NCBI GenBank assembly: GCA_028678885.1
Contig: JAJRCP010000172.1
Span: 1 to 7,138, forward strand
Length of the DNA stretch: 7,138 nucleotides
Direction: 5' to 3'
Source of the DNA: Methanomicrobiales archaeon
GTDB taxonomy: Archaea; Halobacteriota; Methanomicrobia; Methanomicrobiales; JACTUA01
The notes beneath the pieces were generated by a model. It did no database searches and was not told the origin of the DNA. It saw only the letters and a list, made by a program, of their open reading frames with translations. Below, one piece after another: positions 1-5,357 of the stretch. Position numbers and translations under genes: made by a program. Each line of letters starts with the position of its first letter. Positions within the stretch are counted from its first letter, which is position 1.

Positions 1-504
1 ATTGTCTTTGATTCCAAGACTGGTGTTTCGGGAGCAGGAAATGCGGTAACCAGTTCCACTCATTACCCGAACGTCGCGGACAATATCGGTCCCTATAAAT
101 GGACCCGACACCGGCACCTTGCTGAAATGCAGATGGAAATCTCCCGGCTCGGATCGAAAGCTCGGTGTTATTTCACTCCGCACCTGGTTCCGGTGACACG
201 GGGGATTCTGACCACAGCACATATTTTCCTGCATGAGGCTATGGGGCAGAAAGAAGTAGAGGATCTCTACCGAAAATTTTACCACGGTATGCACTTCGTT
301 CGCTACCAAAAACCCTCTCTTGCGGTAGTAAGGGGTAGCAATTTTTGTGATGTCGCAGTAGAAAGCGAGGGAGAGAGGGTGGTGGCAATATCGGTGATTG
401 ATAACCTGGTAAAGGGAGCTAGTGGACAGGCGATCCAGAACATGAATCTGATGTGTGGATTTGCTGAGGATGATGGATTGAAAGGGTCGGGCATACTTCC
501 GTGA
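1..504 (+). CDS. argC: N-acetyl-gamma-glutamyl-phosphate reductase, C-terminal part (5' end outside window)
   Basis: ArgC catalyses the NADPH-dependent reduction of N-acetylglutamyl-5-phosphate to the semialdehyde, the third step of arginine (ornithine) synthesis in the cytoplasm. The frame is open from base 1, giving 167 codons before TGA at 502-504, about half of the usual ~310-345 residues. The visible part starts with the family motif DSKTGVSGAG and continues with NIGPYKWTRHRHLAEM, where the His of RHRH is the conserved catalytic-domain histidine. It then has FTPHLVPVTRGI and ends with the typical VIDNLVKGASGQAIQNMN. The catalytic Cys and the Rossmann domain lie upstream and are not visible. 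No lesion is seen. It is the first visible gene of an arg operon, with the next gene's ribosome site overlapping its stop. Identity is very secure. Confidence 0.97.
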   Translation: MVFDSKTGVSGAGNAVTSSTHYPNVADNIGPYKWTRHRHLAEMQMEISRLGSKARCYFTPHLVPVTRGILTTAHIFLHEAMGQKEVEDLYRKFYHGMHFVRYQKPSLAVVRGSNFCDVAVESEGERVVAISVIDNLVKGASGQAIQNMNLMCGFAEDDGLKGSGILP

Positions 505-511
505 GGTGAGG
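503..511 (+). promoter_or_regulatory. Shine-Dalgarno site of the CBS gene
   Basis: GAGGTGAGG overlaps the argC stop codon and is complementary to the archaeal 16S 3' end. Its GGTGA core lies 5 bases before ATG 515. A GTG at 506 in the same frame lies inside this site, so it is unlikely to be the start. This decides ATG 515 as the start of the CBS protein. Confidence 0.75.
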
Positions 512-514
512 AAA

Positions 515-1012
515 ATGAATGTGCGGGATATCATGACCAGGGATCCCTTCGTTGTGAAGGTGGACACAAAAGTACGAGAGGCGGCTGGAATCCTTCGAAA
601 ACGGAAGATAGGGGGCCTCCCAGTGATGGAAGGCGATCGGGTGGCAGGGGTAGTGACCGAGAGCGATATTATCTCTCTTCTGACTGTAAAGGGACCATCT
701 GAAGATCTCTGGCTTCCCTCCCCTCTTGAGATCATTGAAGTTCCAATTCGTGAATATATCAACTGGGGCAAAACGAAAAATGCCCTCACCTCTATTGGGG
801 ATATGGAGGTGAAAGAAGTGATGAGCAGCCCGGCAATCACCATCGACGCAGATGTAGACATCGAGGAAGCGGCAGCCTTGATGCTTGGCAAAGGAATTGC
901 CCGTCTTCCGGTGATAGAAAAGGGACGCTTAGTAGGGATCGTGACCCGGGCTGATATTGTACGCGGGGTAGGTCAGGCGTTTGGAGCTGAGCAAGGGAAT
1001 CCTTCATCATGA
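515..1012 (+). CDS. Two-CBS-domain protein within the arg operon
   Basis: This is a 165-residue soluble protein made almost entirely of two CBS domains. CBS1 covers about residues 2-57, from VRDIMTRDPFVVKVDTKV to GVVTESDIISLL. A linker of about 40 residues (58-98) follows, and CBS2 covers about 99-155, from VKEVMSSPAITIDADVDI to LVGIVTRADIVRG. The GVVTESD and GIVTRAD motifs hold the Thr/Ser and Asp that in CBS pairs contact the ribose of adenine nucleotides, so binding of AMP, ATP or SAM is plausible but unproven. There is no catalytic domain and no membrane segment. The gene sits 10 bases after argC, and its TGA overlaps the argJ ATG by 4 bases, so it is translated with the arg enzymes. A role as an energy-state sensor for arginine synthesis is inference from position. 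ATG 515 was chosen over GTG 506 because of the ribosome site. Confidence 0.9.
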   Translation: MNVRDIMTRDPFVVKVDTKVREAAGILRKRKIGGLPVMEGDRVAGVVTESDIISLLTVKGPSEDLWLPSPLEIIEVPIREYINWGKTKNALTSIGDMEVKEVMSSPAITIDADVDIEEAAALMLGKGIARLPVIEKGRLVGIVTRADIVRGVGQAFGAEQGNPSS

Positions 1013-2160
1013 AGAGCATCTGTGCGGTGGAAGGAGTACAAGCTGGGGGGGTGAGGGAACGAAAATATGGTCTGACCCTGATCAGGGCGGAGGGGAGTGC
1101 AGCCGGTGTGTTCACGTCAAACCGCATGAGAGCGCCCTGTATCGAATTGATGATGGAACGGATCTTGAGTGGAAAGCTAGAGGCAGTGATTGCGAACAGC
1201 GGCTGTGCGAATGCCTATACTGGAAAGAGAGGATACACAGATGCGGTTCAGATGTGTACCCTTGCCGGAGAGTTTCTCGGAATTGATCCGCAATACGTGG
1301 GAGTGGCAAGCACAGGTGTCATCGGGCGATACCTTGATCTCTCTCTTATCGAACGGCAATGCCGCACAATCGCACCGCTTCTGGAGAGAAGTGAAATGGC
1401 GGAAGACCTGGCGGCACGCGCTATTATGACCACTGACCTTCTTCCCAAGCATGCCCTGGCGGTCAGGGGAAGGTTCCGGGTGGGAGGGATCTGCAAGGGG
1501 AGCGGGATGATCGCACCCCGCATGGGGACCATGCTTGCCTTTCTCTACACCGATGCGCAGGTAGACGCTGCTACCCTGCAGGATATATTGCGTCGGGTCA
1601 CCCGCAGGACTTTCAACCGGGTCGTGATCGATGGGGATATGAGCACCAATGATATCGCACTATGTACTGCAACCGGTGAATCAGGAATAATGAACGAAGA
1701 ATCACTCGAATCTGCCTTGGAGGAATGTTGCCGCTCCCTCGCACAGCAGATCGCGGGTGACGGGGAAGGGGCAACCAAGTTGATCGAGGTCCACGTGAAA
1801 GGCGCACCAGATGAGGAGGGTGCCGCGGCGATTGCACGGACAATCGTTGCATCTCCACTGGTGAAGACCGCGGTATATGGCGAAGACCCCAACTGGGGAA
1901 GGGTTGTGGCAGCAGCAGGCTACGCGGGAGTATCTTTTGATCCATACCAAGTCTCTCTCTGGATTGGAGAAGCAGGACGGAAGATCCCGCTCGTAAAAGA
2001 GGGAGAGATAGTCGTGAATCTTCAGCGTGCAAAAACAGCGATGCAGGGAAAAAAGGTGATTTTTGAGCTCCAGTTGCAAGAAGGAGAGGGTGAGGCGACA
2101 GCGTGGGGGTGTGATCTCACGGAAGGATACGTGCAGATTAACGGGAGGTATACCACATGA
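1009..2160 (+). CDS. argJ: Glutamate N-acetyltransferase / ornithine acetyltransferase (ArgJ)
   Basis: ArgJ moves the acetyl group from N-acetylornithine to glutamate, closing the acetyl cycle of arginine synthesis. Some family members also use acetyl-CoA, which the sequence cannot settle. The 383 residues match the full family length. Visible marks are NSGCANAYTG at 63-72, the oxyanion-hole segment STGVIG at 101-106, KGSGMIAP at 163-170 followed by RMGTML, DGDMSTND at 208-215, DGEGATKLIEV at 251-261, DPNWGR at 293-298, and the C-terminal INGRYTT. Self-cleavage into two chains should expose Thr174 as N-terminal nucleophile. The residue before it is Gly, where the usual motif has Ala-Thr. The ATG lies inside the stop of the CBS gene (ATGA), and the gene ends in another ATGA overlap with argB, so translation is probably coupled. 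No strong separate ribosome site is seen. Confidence 0.96.
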   Translation: MKSICAVEGVQAGGVRERKYGLTLIRAEGSAAGVFTSNRMRAPCIELMMERILSGKLEAVIANSGCANAYTGKRGYTDAVQMCTLAGEFLGIDPQYVGVASTGVIGRYLDLSLIERQCRTIAPLLERSEMAEDLAARAIMTTDLLPKHALAVRGRFRVGGICKGSGMIAPRMGTMLAFLYTDAQVDAATLQDILRRVTRRTFNRVVIDGDMSTNDIALCTATGESGIMNEESLESALEECCRSLAQQIAGDGEGATKLIEVHVKGAPDEEGAAAIARTIVASPLVKTAVYGEDPNWGRVVAAAGYAGVSFDPYQVSLWIGEAGRKIPLVKEGEIVVNLQRAKTAMQGKKVIFELQLQEGEGEATAWGCDLTEGYVQINGRYTT

Positions 2161-3026
2161 AACGGGAGGAAGTGTTGATGGAGGCACTTCCATATATCCA
2201 GAAATTCCATGGAAAGACCCTCGTGATCAAGCTAGGAGGTCATGCCATGGTCGATCAGGAAATCCTCGAAACCGTCATCCAGGACGCAGTCCTTCTCCAC
2301 TATGTGGGCATGAAGGTAGTGCTCGTCCATGGGGGTGGGCCTGAAATCACAGAAAAAATGCGAGCGATGGGGAAAGAACCGGTCTTTGTGGCTGGCCTTC
2401 GCGTGACCGATCAGGAAACGCTGGAGATCGCCCAGATGGTGCTCGTCGGGAAGATCAATGATGGCATCGTTTCCCTGATCACCCGCTGTGGAGCACGGGG
2501 GGTGGGCCTCTCCGGCAACGACTGAATTCTGATGATCTCGAGCATAATGGAGAAAATGCGGGTACGGGATGGTGAGATTGAGAGAGAAGTTGACCTGGGG
2601 TATGTGGGAGAGATCACGTATATCGATCCATCAGTCCTTCATACTCTTCTCGATAATCGATATATTCCGGTTATCGCCCCCATCGCGATTGACAGAAATG
2701 GGGGGAGTCTGAATATCAACGCAGATCTGGCTGCCGGAGAAATTGCCATAGCACTGAATGCGTTTAAGCTGATCAATCTTACCGATGTCGACGGGGTAAT
2801 GGACGGGGAACGAAAGACGGTGTTTCGTTCCCTCACCCTGTCGGAGATAGATCAGCTAATCGAGGATGGGATGATTAGCGGAGGAATGATCCCGAAACTG
2901 GAGGCAAGCATACAGGCTGTGCGGGGTGGCGTGGACTCCGCCCATATCGTAAACGGAAATATGCCTCACAACCTTCTACTTGAGCTCTTCACCGATGCCG
3001 GGGTAGGTACCATGATATGCCCCTGA
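2157..3026 (+). pseudogene. argB: Acetylglutamate kinase, full length but interrupted by one in-frame TGA
   Basis: ArgB phosphorylates N-acetylglutamate with ATP, the committed step of the acetylated arginine pathway. Both parts lie in one frame: codons 1-122, TGA at codon 123 (2523-2525), then codons 124-289 to TGA 3024-3026. The total of 289 codons is normal for the family. The first part has VIKLGGHAM (23-31, with the ATP-contacting Lys25), VHGGGPEITEKM (57-68), FVAGLRVTD, and GVGLSGND just before the stop. The second part has EVDLGYVGEI, SLNINADLAAGEIA (from about residue 184), LTDVDGV, and GGMIPKLEA with the conserved Lys near 247. The motif SGND is followed by Gly in relatives, so one GGA-to-TGA change would explain the break. 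No other damage is seen. ATG 2157 has GGGAGGT (2143-2149) upstream and overlaps the argJ stop. A recent nonsense mutation, a sequence error and readthrough all remain possible. No ribosome site precedes ATG 2532, so separate translation of the second part is unlikely. Confidence 0.88.
2523..2525 (+). other. In-frame TGA inside argB
   Basis: This TGA falls directly after the conserved SGND motif, at the place of a glycine in homologues. Neighbouring genes (argC, CBS, argJ) all use TGA as a true stop, so the codon is not generally reassigned here. No selenocysteine gene or clear SECIS-like structure is seen in the window. Confidence 0.85.
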
Positions 3027-3330
3027 TCCACAATATTCTCGTTTTTCCTTGTGCGCCGTATCAGTGATCCTAATTCTCACCTGAGAGACCGTATTCAGAG
3101 ATACCCCGTTCCTTAATGGGATCGACCTTTTCTGCAGATCGAACATGATAGGGTATACCACATTTGGAAACCGAATATCCCCAGACAAATATTTGCGTCA
3201 GGGAATGAATTCCGAAATCGGGGAATAAAATTATGTCACACCCTCCCTCTTTATGACTCTATTCTAGGCTCCATAACGGATCAGTGAACATGCGATACGA
3301 TACTGAGCCTTGGATATGGACTGTGAGAAA
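3027..3330 (+). other. Non-coding gap between argB and the ferritin-like gene
   Basis: About 300 bases hold no frame with family-like sequence on either strand. A short T-tract (T5, 3042-3046) shortly after the argB stop could end arg transcription, but it is weak. A small inverted repeat (ATTCC/GGAAT, 3209-3226) is too short to interpret. The promoter of the next gene lies just downstream. Confidence 0.5.
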
Positions 3331-3363
3331 AAGCATAAATAGGATTTTGACAGTATGCGATAC
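3290..3363 (+). repeat. Pair of 9-base direct repeats around the ferritin-like promoter
   Basis: ATGCGATAC occurs at 3290-3298 and 3355-3363. The first copy lies about 35 bases upstream of the TATA-like box and the second at the expected transcription start. The arrangement would suit a repressor or activator, possibly metal-responsive given the gene downstream, but no known operator consensus is recognised. Confidence 0.35.
3331..3342 (+). promoter_or_regulatory. Archaeal promoter of the ferritin-like gene
   Basis: GCATAAATAG (3333-3342) is a good archaeal TATA box, preceded by a purine-rich AGAAAAA stretch that could serve as BRE. Initiation about 25 bases downstream would be near 3362-3366, leaving a leader of roughly 20 bases containing GGTGAT (3377-3382), spaced 4 bases before ATG 3387. 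Confidence 0.65.
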
Positions 3364-3386
3364 AAATCACATAAACGGTGATGGAT

Positions 3387-3692
3387 ATGCCAGATTTCGC
3401 TACTGCATTTACGGTAAAAGGAAATGAACGCAACCTGACACATGACGAACTGATCAGGGCAATACGACTGAGTATCGCTGATGAGTATGAAGTGATACAG
3501 GTGTATACTCAGATCGCTGGATCTACCGATAACGAACTGGTAAAAGCGGTCCTTTTTGACATCGCCGATGAAGAAAAAGTCCATGCCGGGGAATTTTTAC
3601 GATTGCTCTCCCTTATTGCTCCAGATGAACCCAAATATTATGAGAAAGGTGCTGCAGAGGTGGATGCCCAGGTCACTTCGTTTGCAGGATAG
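3387..3692 (+). CDS. Encapsulated-ferritin-like protein (encapsulin cargo), shortened by an amber codon
   Basis: This is a 101-residue ferritin-like protein of the encapsulated-ferritin type. Such proteins form ring-like oligomers inside encapsulin shells and oxidise Fe(II) for storage. Two helices carry the likely di-iron ligands: ADEYEVIQVY (31-40) with Glu33, Glu35 and Tyr40, and DEEKVHAGEFL (61-71) with Glu63 and His66. This is the same spacing as Glu32, Glu34, Tyr39, Glu62 and His65 of the Rhodospirillum EncFtn. The C-terminal part (LIAPDEPKYYEKG) resembles the ferritin-like domain fused to archaeal encapsulins such as that of Pyrococcus. ATG 3387 was chosen because GGTGAT lies just upstream; GTG 3378 and ATG 3381 overlap that site. 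The frame stops at TAG 3690-3692, but the same frame continues to TGA 3741-3743 with a cargo-tag-like end, so this product is probably truncated. It may still fold and bind iron. A shell-gene remnant follows directly. Confidence 0.85.
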   Translation: MPDFATAFTVKGNERNLTHDELIRAIRLSIADEYEVIQVYTQIAGSTDNELVKAVLFDIADEEKVHAGEFLRLLSLIAPDEPKYYEKGAAEVDAQVTSFAG

Positions 3693-3743
3693 GATAAGAT
3701 CAGAGGTCAGAAGGAGACTACTATTGGGCCTATGAAGGTGTGA
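3693..3743 (+). pseudogene. Probable lost C-terminal tail of the ferritin-like protein with a cargo-loading-like peptide
   Basis: Past the TAG, the ferritin frame reads DKIRGQKETTIGPMKV and then TGA. TTIGPMKV resembles the hydrophobic-Gly tag at the C-terminus of family 1 encapsulin cargo (for example T-V-G-S-L-[RK]). Ending here, the gene would stop 6 bases before the encapsulin ATG, a normal operon spacing, instead of 57 bases before it. This is inference from the reading frame, the motif and the spacing. Confidence 0.5.
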
Positions 3744-3749
3744 GAGACC

Positions 3750-4127
3750 ATGCCACATTCATATCTGATGCGTAGTGATACCCCCTTGGAAGAGAAGACC
3801 TGGAATTTTCTGGACAGCACCATGCATGAAGCGGCCAATTCGTACCTTACCGGCGAAAATTGCCACCTATCGAAGGACCTTATGGGTTTTGGTTGAAAGC
3901 AGTTCCACTGCAGGATTGTATGTGCGATAGAGGAGTGATCTCCAGCTGTGTTCTTCCCATACCGATGATTCAGACCACGTTCACCTTGGCAAAGCGGGAC
4001 ATTGCGTCGTATGATACAAGATGGCCTGTATCTGAATTCTGCGGTAATTGCGTGTGCTGCGATCGAAGCACGGCTTGAAGATGCAATAATCTTTCAGGGC
4101 ACTTTCTGCGGCGCCATAGACGCGTGA
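3750..4127 (+). pseudogene. Encapsulin (HK97-fold nanocompartment shell), frameshifted and 3'-truncated
   Basis: Encapsulin monomers assemble into a protein shell around cargo enzymes. ATG 3750 follows GGTGTGAG (3737-3744) and opens with LMRSDTPLEEKTWNFLD, a standard encapsulin N-terminus, then MHEAANSYLTG to 3854. One missing base near 3854 moves the match to another frame: RKLPPIEGPYGFWLKAVPLQ, then SSCVLPIPMIQTTFTLAKRD to about 4018. IEGPYG and the LPLI-like/TFTL strand are hallmark family segments. One extra base near 4019 restores the first frame: DGLYLNSAVIACAAIEARL, then EDAIIFQG to 4100. After FQG the expected GLLTASG segment and the remaining half of the usual ~265 residues are absent, and the frame closes at TGA 4125. 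Without correction, the first frame ends at TGA 3894-3896. The gene cannot yield a shell as written. It belongs with the ferritin-like gene upstream as a former cargo-shell pair. Confidence 0.85.
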
Positions 4128-4293
4128 CGATCTAGATTGACAGTATCTTGTAGATTCTTTCTCGGAGAGAGGGTTCAGAAAAGCTCTCCGAAAGATCAAA
4201 TGGTTACCCCTTTTCTGCAGCTTCCTATCGAACTCTTCACGTTCGCTCGCTAGGACACTTTTTGAAAAAAATGATAATTTTATGTTTAAATTG
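4128..4293. other. Non-coding remnant region after the encapsulin fragment
   Basis: No encapsulin 3' half is found in any frame and no RNA gene is recognised. The stretch holds one hairpin (listed separately) and, from about 4258, AT-rich sequence with short TTGAAAAAAA repeats. It probably includes the deletion or replacement junction that removed the shell gene's second half. Confidence 0.4.
4162..4191. repeat. 8-bp perfect inverted repeat near the encapsulin break
   Basis: TCGGAGAG (4162-4169) pairs with CTCTCCGA (4184-4191) around a 14-base loop. No T-run follows on the + strand within about 15 bases, so it is not a clear intrinsic terminator. It could be a transcript-end hairpin or the scar of a lost element. 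Confidence 0.5.
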
Positions 4294-4322
4294 AAAAAAA
4301 ATAATCTCTCTCCATAAGGAGA
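4294..4322 (-). terminator. Terminator-like hairpin and T-run after the chorismate mutase gene
   Basis: On the minus strand, 20 bases after the chorismate mutase stop, TCTCC/GGAGA (4318-4322 with 4309-4313, 4-base loop) forms a 5-bp stem. A run of eight T (4301-4294) follows. A second T7 run lies at 4271-4265. Archaeal RNA polymerase terminates at T-runs, so this is a likely end for the gene. Confidence 0.55.
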
Positions 4323-4341
4323 ATACCTATGCCAAGGATTT

Positions 4342-4626
4342 TCACGGGAGATTTCCCTCTCCACTGCACTCCCGCTGCCGCTCCTCGCTCATATCGATCA
4401 AGATTTCGTAGATCTTCTGTGCATACACAGGATCGATCCGCTGCTCCACTGCCAGATTAAACACGAGCTCGAGCACCTCTTTCCGGCGGTTTTCATCGCG
4501 AATTGGCAATCCTTCACGATGTTTCAGCAAAGCAAGCTCTCCAGCCCGTTTCTGCCTCTCAGCGATAAGGCCGATGATCTTTTGGTCAATTTGATTGATC
4601 TTCTGACGGATGATTTGGACAGACAT
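4342..4626 (-). CDS. Stand-alone chorismate mutase, AroQ class
   Basis: The enzyme converts chorismate to prephenate, the branch point to phenylalanine and tyrosine. At 94 residues it has the size of a single all-helical AroQ domain, not fused to prephenate dehydrogenase or dehydratase. It aligns without gaps to the E. coli P-protein mutase domain at an offset of four: Arg7, Arg24, Lys35, Asp44, Arg47, Ser80 and Gln84 match Arg11, Arg28, Lys39, Asp48, Arg51, Ser84 and Gln88. The exception is Arg48 at the place of Glu52, a residue that contacts the chorismate hydroxyl. The fold segments IRQKINQIDQKIIGLIAERQ and GLPIRDENRRKEV are typical. No Shine-Dalgarno site precedes ATG 4626, and the TATA-like box 28 bases upstream points to a leaderless mRNA. 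The gene is divergent from the M50 protease gene and followed by a T-run terminator. Confidence 0.9.
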   Translation of the reverse strand: MSVQIIRQKINQIDQKIIGLIAERQKRAGELALLKHREGLPIRDENRRKEVLELVFNLAVEQRIDPVYAQKIYEILIDMSEERQRECSGEGNLP

Positions 4627-4638
4627 CTTACGAAGATA

Positions 4639-4648
4639 ATCGTACGAT
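4639..4648. promoter_or_regulatory. 10-base palindrome between TATA box and start of the chorismate mutase gene
   Basis: ATCGTACGAT is a perfect palindrome located between the TATA element (4651-4658) and the predicted start at 4626. A protein bound here would block initiation, so it is a candidate operator. No known regulator consensus is recognised. Confidence 0.35.
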
Positions 4649-4660
4649 CCTTATAAATGC
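4649..4660 (-). promoter_or_regulatory. TATA-box promoter of the chorismate mutase gene (leaderless)
   Basis: On the minus strand GCATTTATAAGG contains the TATA-like ATTTATAA, centred about 28 bases before the A of ATG 4626. This places transcription initiation at or next to the start codon. The element is nearly symmetric and could in principle also help the divergent gene at 4731. Confidence 0.6.
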
Positions 4661-4730
4661 TTGTGGTAAGGCATATGCGTGTACCAAAGGGCATAAGAAT
4701 GCTACCAGAGTATGAATATACGGATTAATC

Positions 4731-5357
4731 ATGCTTGAACGAATCCCCTTGAGAGAGCGGAAGGACTTGGTAATTGCCTGGCTTGCGATTGCTCTCGCGT
4801 TCACCCTCATCTTCATTCGGTTTGGAAAAATCGATCTGGGAGTCTTTCTCATTTTCTTCGGGATATCCTTAGTCACGGTTGGGATCGGATTTGTCCTGCA
4901 TGAGATGGCACATAAATTTTCTGCCATGAGATTTGGGTACTGGGCCGAATTCCGCAAGGATACTCAGATGTTATTGATTGCGGTCGTTCTTGCTGCCCTT
5001 GCAGGAATAGTCTTTGCCGCACCCGGTGCTACCATAATTTATGGCGGACCTACACGGGAACAGAATGGAAAGATATCCGTAGCAGGACCGATGACAAACC
5101 TATTGCTATGCATACCTTTCGGGGCAATTTATCTCGCCGAAATGAACGGAACTATTGATCTGATCGGCAGTATCGGTATGGTTGGTTTCCAGGTGAACGC
5201 GATGATCGCGTTTTTTAACATGCTGCCGGTGAGCGTGCTGGATGGGAAAAAAGTGCTTTCATGGAATATTCCTATTTTTCTTGTGATGTTCGTAGTGACC
5301 TTGGTCGCTCTCTATGTCTCCCTGACCTTTTTCAATCCTAATGGGATAATTTTTTGA
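4731..5357 (+). CDS. Small M50-family (site-2-protease-like) membrane metalloprotease
   Basis: The 208-residue integral membrane protein has the two zinc-site marks of the M50 family. HEMAH (57-61) lies in a hydrophobic helix, with Glu58 as catalytic base. The LDG motif (NMLPVSVLDGKK, 163-174) supplies Asp171 as third zinc ligand. Hydrophobic helices are visible at about 13-30, 36-60, 80-97, 118-136, 145-163 and 180-200. AGPMTN (118-123) is the short conserved segment seen in archaeal members. There is no PDZ or CBS domain, so it is a minimal catalytic core. Such proteases cut transmembrane helices inside the membrane, and the substrate here is unknown. No clear ribosome site or TATA box is seen for ATG 4731; a CATAAGAA stretch at 4692-4699 is a weak candidate. 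The 3' end overlaps the convergent flavoprotein gene by 20 bases. Confidence 0.88.
   Translation: MLERIPLRERKDLVIAWLAIALAFTLIFIRFGKIDLGVFLIFFGISLVTVGIGFVLHEMAHKFSAMRFGYWAEFRKDTQMLLIAVVLAALAGIVFAAPGATIIYGGPTREQNGKISVAGPMTNLLLCIPFGAIYLAEMNGTIDLIGSIGMVGFQVNAMIAFFNMLPVSVLDGKKVLSWNIPIFLVMFVVTLVALYVSLTFFNPNGIIF

Noticed and set aside
1009..2160. Overlapping frames on both strands inside argJ (several of 60-160 codons)
   Set aside because: They are shadows of the GC-biased argJ coding frame, and none has a credible start or domain.
2523..2525. TGA in argB as a selenocysteine codon
   Set aside because: The position is Gly in relatives, not a redox Cys, and no SECIS-like structure or Sec machinery is visible. 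TGA serves as normal stop in the neighbouring genes.
2532..3026. Second part of argB as an independent gene
   Set aside because: It lies in the same frame as the first part, lacks a ribosome site before ATG 2532, and starts in the middle of the kinase fold.
3690..3692. TAG as a pyrrolysine codon in the ferritin-like gene
   Set aside because: Another gene here (flavoprotein copy 1) ends in TAG, the family does not use pyrrolysine, and no pyl genes are in view. A premature stop is simpler, though the rest of the genome cannot be checked.
3126..4220. 12-base direct repeat CCTTTTCTGCAG at 3126-3137 and 4209-4220 flanking the ferritin-encapsulin locus
   Set aside because: About one or two 12-base matches are expected by chance in a window of this size. 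No inverted ends or target duplications accompany it, so it is not evidence of a mobile element.
3981..4364. 127-codon frame on the minus strand
   Set aside because: It runs antisense to the encapsulin remnant and through the terminator and AT-rich tract. No ribosome site or family-like motif is seen.
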